Source: Candidatus Neoflavobacterium equi (GTDB taxonomy: Bacteria > Bacteroidota > Bacteroidia > Flavobacteriales > Flavobacteriaceae). Taken from it: a stretch of DNA of 9,990 bases. This document shows positions 1 through 6,276 of this stretch, piece by piece; position 1 is the first letter of the stretch; the number at the start of each line of letters is the position of its first letter. The stretch covers positions 1 through 9,990 of the forward strand of contig JAGHSS010000380.1 of assembly GCA_018065745.1 (NCBI GenBank). Direction: 5' to 3'. Position numbers and translations under genes: made by a program. The notes under the pieces were generated by a model. That model was not told the origin of the DNA and did no database searches. It saw only the letters and a program-made list of their open reading frames with translations.

Positions 1-240
1 CAACTTATATAATGTATTACTATAAAATAGATTAAATAGGATTTCATGGGTGGTGTGTTTTGTAAGTATCTGTTATATAGTGATTTGATTGTGTTTTTGA
101 GACACTTTAAATTAGTGAAAATATATTTAAAGCGCCCTATGAATCGCTTTTATTAACAACATTAATTATTGAGAAAAAAAAGGTCTAACCATGTAAAAAG
201 AATAATCAAATTTCTATTTTTGTAAAACAACACCTTATCT
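1..240. other. Non-coding region upstream of pyrD
   Basis: All three forward frames meet stop codons within the first 35 bases, and the reverse strand has no open stretch of gene length, so no upstream gene runs into the window. The region is very AT-rich. Apart from the pyrD promoter element at 215-222, the only structure I see is a weak 6-bp inverted repeat (AAAGCG at 129-134, CGCTTT at 145-150). Confidence 0.6.
215..222 (+). promoter_or_regulatory. pyrD promoter, -7 element
   Basis: TATTTTTG matches the Bacteroidota sigma-A -7 consensus TAnnTTTG. It ends 18 nt before the pyrD ATG, which implies a very short 5' UTR. No convincing TTG -33 element lies at the expected distance, so the call rests on the -7 match and its position. 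Confidence 0.5.
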
Positions 241-1257
241 ATGTATAAATCAGTCATCAGACCTTTACTATTTAAATTTGATCCGGAACAGGTTCATCAT
301 TTTACTTTTGCTTCAATTAAATTTCTTTCCAAAATTCCAGGAGCTTCTTCAATTTTTAAATCCATGTATCAAATAAACGATTCCCGATTGGAGCGTGAAG
401 TATTTGGACTAAAATTTAAAAATCCCGTTGGATTAGCAGCAGGATTGGACAAAGATGCCGTACTGTATAATGAGCTTAATCAGCTTGGTTTTGGTTTTAT
501 TGAAATTGGAACCATCACGCCAAAAGCTCAAGACGGAAATCCAAAAAAACGATTATTTCGTTTAATTGAAGATAGTGGAATCATCAACAGAATGGGTTTT
601 AACAACGGAGGTGTTTTACAGGCCGTTGAAAATTTAAAGAAAAACAAAGGGGTTTTGATTGGAGGTAATATTGGTAAAAACAAGATTACACCAAATGAGG
701 AGGCCGTGAATGATTATTTGATTTGTTTTGAAGCGCTGTTTGATTATGTTGATTATTTTGTAGTCAATGTTAGTTCTCCAAACACGCCAAATCTTAGAGC
801 TTTACAAGATAAAGAGCCACTGACACAATTGTTGCAGGCATTACAAGATGAAAATTCTAAAAAGGCAAAATCTAAACCAATCCTTTTAAAGATTGCTCCA
901 GATTTAACTGATGATCAACTTTTGGACATCATCGATATTGTAAATACCACTAAAATTGCAGGGGTTATTGCTACCAATACCACACTTTCCAGAGCCAATA
1001 TCAAATCTGCTAACAAAGAAGAGATGGGTGGTTTGTCAGGAAAGCCTTTGAGACAAAGATCAACAGAGGTGATTGCTTTCTTAAGTGAAAAAAGCAACAA
1101 ATCATTTCCAATTATCGGGGTGGGAGGTATTCATTCTGCTCAGGATGCTTTAGAGAAATTAGAAGCTGGAGCCAGCTTAATTCAATTATACACAGGATTT
1201 ATTTATGAGGGACCAGCTTTGATCAAAGAAATTAATCAGGCGCTTTTAAAAAAATAA
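241..1257 (+). CDS. pyrD: Dihydroorotate dehydrogenase (quinone), class 2
   Basis: This enzyme oxidises dihydroorotate to orotate with a membrane quinone as electron acceptor, the fourth step of de novo UMP synthesis. Residues 1-40 form the N-terminal helical extension that marks class 2 enzymes and dips into the inner face of the cytoplasmic membrane; it resembles the E. coli start (FxxDPExxHxFTF). Further on are [10 protein letters not shown] (64-73, FMN site), [14 protein letters not shown] (88-101), NRMGFNN (116-122), GGNIGKNK (141-148), the catalytic-serine segment [11 protein letters not shown] (176-186), KIAPD (217-221), TNTT (245-248), GGLSGKPL (263-270) and a C-terminal phosphate-binding part with GVGGI (293-297). 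The length of 338 aa is normal. ATG 241 gives the full helical extension. No terminator separates it from the lyase gene 47 nt downstream, so the two are probably co-transcribed. Confidence 0.97.
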   Translation: MYKSVIRPLLFKFDPEQVHHFTFASIKFLSKIPGASSIFKSMYQINDSRLEREVFGLKFKNPVGLAAGLDKDAVLYNELNQLGFGFIEIGTITPKAQDGNPKKRLFRLIEDSGIINRMGFNNGGVLQAVENLKKNKGVLIGGNIGKNKITPNEEAVNDYLICFEALFDYVDYFVVNVSSPNTPNLRALQDKEPLTQLLQALQDENSKKAKSKPILLKIAPDLTDDQLLDIIDIVNTTKIAGVIATNTTLSRANIKSANKEEMGGLSGKPLRQRSTEVIAFLSEKSNKSFPIIGVGGIHSAQDALEKLEAGASLIQLYTGFIYEGPALIKEINQALLKK

Positions 1258-1308
1258 ATGCTATCATTGCAAAATAAACAAACGACACATATAATACAGG
1301 GGATATGA
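1258..1308 (+). other. Possible 16-codon mini-ORF bridging pyrD and the lyase gene
   Basis: An ATG follows the pyrD TAA stop with no gap. It opens a 16-codon frame (MLSLQNKQTTHIIQGI) whose TGA overlaps the lyase ATG in the arrangement ATGA. Ribosomes could pass from pyrD to the lyase through it by termination-reinitiation. The peptide has no recognisable feature and the arrangement may be chance; it is listed because both junctions are exact. Confidence 0.2.
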
Positions 1309-2174
1309 ATTCAAAGAAAGTAAAACTGATTGAATGTCCGCGAGATGCTATGCAGGGAATAAAAGAATTTATTCCAACGGCAAAAAAAGTACAATACATT
1401 CAATCCTTGTTGCGCGTGGGTTTTGACACCTTGGATTTTGGAAGTTTTGTATCTCCAAAAGCCATACCGCAGATGCAAGATACCGCAGCGGTTTTGGCCC
1501 AACTTGATCTGAGCGCAACAGATACAAAATTATTGGCGATTATTGCCAATACGATGGGGGCACAGGAGGCATGTAAACATCCAGAGATTAAATATTTGGG
1601 CTATCCATTTTCAATTTCTGAAAATTTCCAAATGCGAAATACCCATAAGACTATTGCAGAATCTATTGTTACTCTACAAGAGATTTTGGAATTGGCTGAT
1701 CAATCCAATAAGGAAGTGGTCGCTTATTTATCTATGGGATTTGGAAATCCGTATGGAGATCCATGGAGCGTTGAAATTGTTGGGGAATGGACGCAGAAAA
1801 TGTCAGATATGGGAGTTAAAATACTGTCTTTATCAGATACTATAGGCAGTTCCAATGCTGAGAATATTTCCTATTTGTTTTCAAATTTGATTCCTCAGTT
1901 TCCCAATATTGAATTTGGAGCACATTTGCACACCACACCAGATACTTGGTATGAAAAAATTAACGCGGCATATACTTCAGGTTGTGCACGTTTTGATGGT
2001 GCCATTAAAGGTTTTGGTGGTTGTCCAATGGCCAAAGACGATTTGACAGGGAATATGCCAACAGAAAAAATGTTGTCTTATTTACAATCAGAAAAAGTTG
2101 AAACAGGTGTAAAATTGATGAGTTTTGAAAGTTCTTACAACGAGGCTTTGCAAATTTTCAACAATTACCACTAG
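1305..2174 (+). CDS. Hydroxymethylglutaryl-CoA lyase family protein
   Basis: This is an HMGL-like TIM-barrel lyase of 289 aa. The family enzyme splits HMG-CoA into acetyl-CoA and acetoacetate, the last step of leucine breakdown, using a divalent metal. Family landmarks seen are ECPRDAMQG (10-18, the GPRDGLQ region with R13 and D14), GSFVSPKAIPQMQD (46-59), the metal-binding HLH (H207, H209) and GFGGCPMA (237-243, with C240 matching the catalytic cysteine), followed by TGN (248-250). The motifs differ from textbook HMG-CoA lyase: Gly-Leu of GPRDGLQ is Ala-Met, and the glutamate before SFVSP is D44. I recall close relatives in Flavobacteriia under this name, but a related aldol lyase activity is possible. 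The gene probably shares a transcript with pyrD and ends in a strong terminator. Confidence 0.85.
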   Translation: MNSKKVKLIECPRDAMQGIKEFIPTAKKVQYIQSLLRVGFDTLDFGSFVSPKAIPQMQDTAAVLAQLDLSATDTKLLAIIANTMGAQEACKHPEIKYLGYPFSISENFQMRNTHKTIAESIVTLQEILELADQSNKEVVAYLSMGFGNPYGDPWSVEIVGEWTQKMSDMGVKILSLSDTIGSSNAENISYLFSNLIPQFPNIEFGAHLHTTPDTWYEKINAAYTSGCARFDGAIKGFGGCPMAKDDLTGNMPTEKMLSYLQSEKVETGVKLMSFESSYNEALQIFNNYH

Positions 2175-2195
2175 TAGATACCGCTATAAAGTCCT

Positions 2196-2234
2196 ACAAA
2201 AGGCCTTATTTCTCTTGGAGATAAGGCCTTTTGT
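2196..2234 (+). terminator. Intrinsic terminator after the lyase gene
   Basis: A perfect 14-bp inverted repeat, ACAAAAGGCCTTAT (2196-2209) and its complement (2221-2234), encloses an 11-nt loop. The descending arm contains TTTTGT and is followed by CTATTTATTT. The stem starts 22 nt after the lyase stop and closes the pyrD-lyase unit. The nearly palindromic stem could also act from the other strand. Confidence 0.88.
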
Positions 2235-2286
2235 CTATTTATTTAAAATGGATGGTTAAAATATTTTTTTTTCCGGTATAATAAAT

Positions 2287-2294
2287 TAAATTTG
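2287..2294 (+). promoter_or_regulatory. guaB promoter, -7 element
   Basis: TAAATTTG fits TAnnTTTG exactly and ends 27 nt before the guaB ATG. The upstream region is a run of T (about 2264-2272) rather than a clear TTG -33 box. A TTG within this element (2292-2294) is in frame with guaB and could be mistaken for its start codon. Confidence 0.6.
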
Positions 2295-2296
2295 TA

Positions 2297-2319
2297 TGCA
2301 ATTCAACTACAAAATTGCA
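2297..2319 (+). promoter_or_regulatory. 5'-UTR inverted repeat before guaB
   Basis: TGCAATT (2297-2303) and AATTGCA (2313-2319) form a perfect 7-bp inverted repeat around a 9-nt spacer. It lies between the -7 element and the ATG and ends 2 nt before the start codon. It could be an RNA hairpin limiting initiation or a DNA operator; nothing in the sequence decides which. Confidence 0.35.
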
Positions 2320-2321
2320 CG

Positions 2322-3794
2322 ATGAACGCACACACAACTAAAATTATTGGAGAAGGACTTACGTATGACGATGTACTGTTGGTTCCCAATTATTCTGAAG
2401 TACTTCCAAGAGAGGTTAGCACCAAAACAAAATTCACAAAAAACATAACGCTTAACGTTCCTATTGTTTCTGCAGCGATGGATACTGTTACTGAAAGTGC
2501 GATGGCAATTGCTATGGCTCAAGAAGGTGGTATTGGTGTTTTGCACAAAAACATGACCATTGAACAACAGGCAGCAGAGGTAAGAAAGGTAAAACGCGCT
2601 GAAGCGGGTATGATTCTTGACCCTGTAACTTTGCCTTTAAACGCTACTGTTGGAGACGCTAAGAAAGCAATGGCTGAATACAGTATTGGAGGAATTCCAG
2701 TTGTGGATGAAAACCAAACATTGAAAGGTATTGTAACGAACAGAGATTTGCGTTTTGAAAAATTAAACAGCAAACCGATCGTTGAAGTGATGACTTCTGA
2801 GAATTTAGTTACTGCTCCTCAAGGAACAACTTTAGCTATGGCTGAAGAGATTCTTAAAGAAAATAAAATTGAAAAACTGCCAGTTGTTTCTGAAGACAAT
2901 AAGCTGGTGGGATTGATCACCTTTAGAGATATTACAAAATTGACTCAAAAACCAAATGCAAATAAAGATGCTTTTGGACGTTTGAGAGTTGCTGCTGCAT
3001 TGGGCGTTACTGCAGATGCTGTTGAGCGTGCTGCTGCTTTGGTGGCTGCTGGAATTGACGCAGTTATTATTGATACAGCTCACGGGCACACACAAGGAGT
3101 AGTAGCTGTTTTAAAGAAAGTAAAAGAAGCATTTCCAAATTTGGATGTGGTTGTTGGAAATATTGCAACTCCTGAAGCTGCCTTGTATTTGGCTGAAAAT
3201 GGAGCTGATGCAGTTAAAGTGGGAATTGGACCTGGATCTATCTGTACAACACGTGTGGTTGCTGGAGTAGGTTTTCCTCAATTCTCTGCTGTATTGGAAG
3301 TTGCTGCGGCTTTGAAAGGAACTGGTGTTCCTGTTATTGCTGACGGTGGTGTGCGCTACACAGGAGATATCCCTAAGGCAATTGCTGCTGGAGCTGACAC
3401 TGTGATGTTAGGTTCTATGTTGGCTGGTACTAAAGAGTCTCCAGGTGAAACCATTATCTATGAAGGTAGAAAATTCAAATCATACCGCGGTATGGGATCT
3501 GTTGAAGCAATGAAACAAGGATCTAAAGACCGTTATTTTCAAGATGTTGAGGACGATGTTAAAAAGTTAGTTCCTGAAGGAATTGTGGGACGTGTGCCTT
3601 ACAAAGGGGAATTGAACGAAAGTATGTTGCAGTTTATTGGTGGTTTAAGAGCAGGTATGGGATATTGTGGTTCTGCTACAATTGAGGCTTTACAAAACAC
3701 AGGTAGATTTGTACGTATAACGGCTTCTGGAATCAATGAATCACATCCTCACGATGTGACGATTACAAAAGAAGCACCAAATTATTCTAGATAG
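2322..3794 (+). CDS. guaB: Inosine-5'-monophosphate dehydrogenase
   Basis: IMPDH oxidises IMP to XMP with NAD+, the committed step of GMP synthesis, as a cytoplasmic tetramer. From ATG 2322 the protein has 490 aa, the usual bacterial length. It starts with [12 protein letters not shown] (11-22) and SAAMDTVTE (50-58), followed by a Bateman module of two CBS domains (about 95-150 and 155-210; IPVVDE and LPVVSE are the matching strands). The catalytic barrel resumes with DTAHGH (251-256), GNIATPEAA (279-287), the catalytic loop GPGSICTTR (303-311, Cys308), DGGVRYTGD (341-349), YRGMGS (388-393) and the flap with GRVPYKG (423-429). The C-terminal [16 protein letters not shown] is typical. The in-frame TTG at 2292 would add ten residues but lies inside the promoter element, so ATG 2322 is preferred. 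The gene has its own promoter and terminator. Confidence 0.98.
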   Translation: MNAHTTKIIGEGLTYDDVLLVPNYSEVLPREVSTKTKFTKNITLNVPIVSAAMDTVTESAMAIAMAQEGGIGVLHKNMTIEQQAAEVRKVKRAEAGMILDPVTLPLNATVGDAKKAMAEYSIGGIPVVDENQTLKGIVTNRDLRFEKLNSKPIVEVMTSENLVTAPQGTTLAMAEEILKENKIEKLPVVSEDNKLVGLITFRDITKLTQKPNANKDAFGRLRVAAALGVTADAVERAAALVAAGIDAVIIDTAHGHTQGVVAVLKKVKEAFPNLDVVVGNIATPEAALYLAENGADAVKVGIGPGSICTTRVVAGVGFPQFSAVLEVAAALKGTGVPVIADGGVRYTGDIPKAIAAGADTVMLGSMLAGTKESPGETIIYEGRKFKSYRGMGSVEAMKQGSKDRYFQDVEDDVKKLVPEGIVGRVPYKGELNESMLQFIGGLRAGMGYCGSATIEALQNTGRFVRITASGINESHPHDVTITKEAPNYSR

Positions 3795-3822
3795 TATTCT
3801 TGATAAAGGTAGTCAAAATATG

Positions 3823-3869
3823 AAAACACCCGAAATTGGACTGAAGTCCCAATTTCGGGTGTTTTTTTT
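3823..3869 (+). terminator. Intrinsic terminator of guaB
   Basis: A 17-bp stem pairs AAAACACCCGAAATTGG (3823-3839) with its complement (3849-3865). The loop region can pair further (GGAC with GTCC around TGAA). A run of eight T (3862-3869) completes a strong rho-independent terminator starting 28 nt after the guaB stop. Read on the - strand the stem is followed by TTTTCATATTTT, so it could also stop transcripts leaving the antiporter gene. Confidence 0.92.
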
Positions 3870-3897
3870 ATGTATGAATTTATGCATTTTTAAGTGT

Positions 3898-4006
3898 GTC
3901 GCGAAAGGGATGGAAGCGGCATCCTTTTTCCTGTCTTCAGACAGGGAAAAGATACAGCGTACAGCCCGACCCCATTTTTCTTGGGGTTTCGCCCTTTAAA
4001 TGCGAC
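3898..4006 (+). ncRNA. Multi-hairpin intergenic element, possible structured RNA
   Basis: Three local hairpins follow in order. Hairpin 1 is AAAGGGATG (3904-3912) with CATCCTTTT (3920-3928) and loop GAAGCGG. Hairpin 2 is 3925-3935 with 3940-3950 and loop TTCA. Hairpin 3 is ACCCCA (3969-3974) with TGGGGT (3982-3987). Outer segments also pair: GTCGC (3898-3902) with GCGAC (4002-4006), and AAAGGG (3904-3909) with CCCTTT (3992-3997). The latter competes with hairpin 1, and hairpins 1 and 2 share bases, so alternative folds are possible. Hairpins 1 and 2 each have one G-U pair that is sound only in a + strand transcript; on the - strand it would be an A-C mismatch. From memory, the core GGATGGAAGCGGCATCC with GATACAGCGTACAGCCCGAC recurs between genes of many Flavobacteriia and may correspond to the Rfam Flavo-1 motif. 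I could not check this. Function is unknown. Confidence 0.5.
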
Positions 4007-6261
4007 TATTCAAGGTGTAAATCCAGTAATTTTTTATCTCCAACAATCCAAACGATGTCGTCGTTTAACAATTGAATTTCAGATTCTGGATTCAAAATTC
4101 TGTTTCCGTCGCGTTCAATTCCGACAATTAATCCGCCGGTCAATTCGCGCAGTTTGGATTCGCGTATGGTTTTTCCAATGTAGTCTTGTTGGGATAAGTT
4201 GTATTTTCTCAATACAATTTCCTTGTTTTGACTGTGCTCAGGGATGGTGATTTCTTGGTGATCTAAGTAGTTCTTAAAGTCCAAGATCTGTTCATCAGAA
4301 CCAATCACGTTAATCAAATCTCCTGGGAAAATAATCTCATTTCGCTGCGGGATGTGGATGGTCAATTCACCGCGTTTGATGGAGGCGATGTTGATGCCCA
4401 GAAGCTCTCTCAGCTTCAAATCAAACAGGGTTTTTCCAGTCAATGAAGAGTTGGAATTGATGGTGAACGTGGCCATGTGACCGTCCCAAGGTGTTATTTT
4501 GCAATCATTCTCTGTTATAATCTTTGTTCCTGAAGCTGCAATCTCACGATCGTTGAAATTCTTAAGGAAATGGTTCTCAATGCGTGCATATTGCTTGTTT
4601 AACCTTTTTGGCATTACAGTGTAAAAGGCAATTACAGCTAAAAGTGCAATAAATGAAACAAGCGGAGAAAAGAAAATATTCAATAAAAATCCAATGAAAA
4701 ACAGGGCTAAAAATATACGTCCGAGGATGATCATAACGATGGCTCCTCTGTATTTTCGCTCTTCTCTTAGCTGATCAAAGGCTTTCCCACCGACGCGTTT
4801 TAAGGACAATGCCCAGATAAATGGCATGATGACAATCAGCGTGATGAGGGCCGCAATGGTGTTTCCAAAATTTGATTTGGAGACCCAAGGCAGTAGATAG
4901 GCTTGGGAAATCAGGATGATGGCAATGATGATCACGGTGTTTATGATGACGTTTATCAGCGTACTTTTGATAAATACTTGCCAGGTGCTGGTGGATTTTA
5001 TGGATTGGGAATTGTTGCTGTAATTCTCAATGGCCTTTTTCCATTTGATTGGCAATTTGTCGTTAATTTTCAGATACATCGGTTCTGAAAGTTTGATCAT
5101 AAACGGTGTGGTAAACGTGGTTATGGCACTGACTGCCACAATTATTGGATATAAGAAAGGGGAGGTCACGTTTAGTGTCATACCCAAAGTTGCAATAATA
5201 AAGGAAAATTCTCCAATTTGCGCCAAACTCATACCTGCCTGAACCGACTGTTTTAGCGGCTGTCCAGATACCAATGCTCCGATACATGTACTAAAAGTTT
5301 TACCAAATATGGTTACTAAAGTGATAATCAAAACCGGAATTGCATACTCCACTAAGGTATAGGGATTGATTAACATTCCAACAGAGACAAAAAAGACGGC
5401 TCCAAAAAGGTCTTTAACGGGTTTTATGAGGTGTTCAATTTTCTCTGCCTGGGTTGTTTCTGCGATGATGGATCCCATGATGAATGCTCCTAATGCAGGC
5501 GAAAATCCAGCTTTTGTCGCTAAAATCACCATCATTAAACACAGGGCAAGGGAAACGATTAACAGGGTTTCTTCATTGAGTAAGTTCTTTGCTTTCTTTA
5601 AAAGTGTCGGGATTAAAAAGATCCCTCCAAGGAACCATAATATCAAGAAAAAGCCAAGTTTTATAACGGATTCTAATAAGTCAGAACCGGAAAAATTTTG
5701 AGAAACAGCAATGGTGGAAAGTAATACCATCAACAAGATGGCAACGATGTCTTCAACGATTAAAGCGCCAAAAACGATGCCTGCAAATTTTTTGCCTTTG
5801 ACGTTTAATTCATCAAATGCTCTCAATATGATAGTTGTGGATGACATGGAGAGTATGGCTCCTAAAAAGATGCTGTCCATTTGCGACCACCCCATCAATT
5901 GGCCTGAAAAATAGCCGAGCATGATCATGGTCAAAATTTGAACGGTAGCTGTGATAGAGGCGGTTCCTCCAACCTTCATCAGTTTTTTGAAACTGAATTC
6001 CAGTCCCAAACTGAAAAGGAGGAAAATCACTCCAATCTCTGCCCAAACTTCCACGCTGTGCATGTCTTTGATGGTTGGGAAGAGGTCAAAGTGATTTCCC
6101 GCTAAAAAACCAGCTACTAAATAACCTAAAACTAACGGTTGTTTGATTTTTTTAAATAGTAAGACAGCAAATCCTGCAGTGAGCAGAATTAATCCTAAAT
6201 CTGAGATTAAAGGGTATAACTGATGTGATGTAGTGTTTGCTGCAATTAATGCTGGAATCAT
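4006..6261 (-). CDS. CPA2-type cation:proton antiporter with tandem RCK_C domains
   Basis: This is an integral inner-membrane Na+/H+ or K+/H+ exchanger of 751 aa, inferred to serve pH and ion homeostasis. Residues about 17-392 are the exchanger domain, with LLFSLGLEFSF (81-91), SMSSTTIILR (138-147), the likely ion-binding pair E170-D171 in LIVEDIVAI, and FFVSVGMLINP (290-300). A second hydrophobic block (about 431-549) looks like four further membrane segments. The soluble C-terminus carries two RCK_C (TrkA-C) domains (about 595-666 and 682-751) that resemble each other. There is no GxGxxG Rossmann RCK_N/TrkA-N domain of the kind found in KefB and KefC. RCK_C domains bind regulatory ligands, cyclic di-AMP in some transporters; that role is inference here. 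The start lies 15 nt after the purB stop, so the two genes form an operon. I see no strong terminator of its own. Ion specificity cannot be read from the sequence. Confidence 0.9.
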   Translation of the reverse strand: MIPALIAANTTSHQLYPLISDLGLILLTAGFAVLLFKKIKQPLVLGYLVAGFLAGNHFDLFPTIKDMHSVEVWAEIGVIFLLFSLGLEFSFKKLMKVGGTASITATVQILTMIMLGYFSGQLMGWSQMDSIFLGAILSMSSTTIILRAFDELNVKGKKFAGIVFGALIVEDIVAILLMVLLSTIAVSQNFSGSDLLESVIKLGFFLILWFLGGIFLIPTLLKKAKNLLNEETLLIVSLALCLMMVILATKAGFSPALGAFIMGSIIAETTQAEKIEHLIKPVKDLFGAVFFVSVGMLINPYTLVEYAIPVLIITLVTIFGKTFSTCIGALVSGQPLKQSVQAGMSLAQIGEFSFIIATLGMTLNVTSPFLYPIIVAVSAITTFTTPFMIKLSEPMYLKINDKLPIKWKKAIENYSNNSQSIKSTSTWQVFIKSTLINVIINTVIIIAIILISQAYLLPWVSKSNFGNTIAALITLIVIMPFIWALSLKRVGGKAFDQLREERKYRGAIVMIILGRIFLALFFIGFLLNIFFSPLVSFIALLAVIAFYTVMPKRLNKQYARIENHFLKNFNDREIAASGTKIITENDCKITPWDGHMATFTINSNSSLTGKTLFDLKLRELLGINIASIKRGELTIHIPQRNEIIFPGDLINVIGSDEQILDFKNYLDHQEITIPEHSQNKEIVLRKYNLSQQDYIGKTIRESKLRELTGGLIVGIERDGNRILNPESEIQLLNDDIVWIVGDKKLLDLHLE

Positions 6262-6276
6262 AGGCTGTGATATATT

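Noticed and set aside
129..150. Weak hairpin AAAGCG/CGCTTT in the left non-coding region
   Set aside because: Six base pairs with a 10-nt loop and only a short T tract are too weak to call a terminator, and no gene is seen immediately before it.
1262..1269. TATCATTG as a promoter element before the lyase gene
   Set aside because: It has a mismatch at a conserved T of TAnnTTTG and no -33 partner at a suitable distance; co-transcription with pyrD explains the layout better.
1543..1845. 100-codon alternative + frame inside the lyase gene
   Set aside because: It overlaps the conserved barrel of the lyase in another frame, has no promoter or start context, and is rich in Trp, Arg and Ile as expected from a shifted frame.
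3894..4250. 118-codon open frame on the + strand across the guaB-antiporter gap
   Set aside because: It runs through the hairpin element and then antisense to the well-conserved RCK_C end of the antiporter. The translation shows no domain or sensible composition, so it is a shadow frame.
5366..5914. Two open frames on the + strand inside the antiporter gene
   Set aside because: They are antisense to membrane helices of a clearly real gene and show no recognisable protein features of their own.
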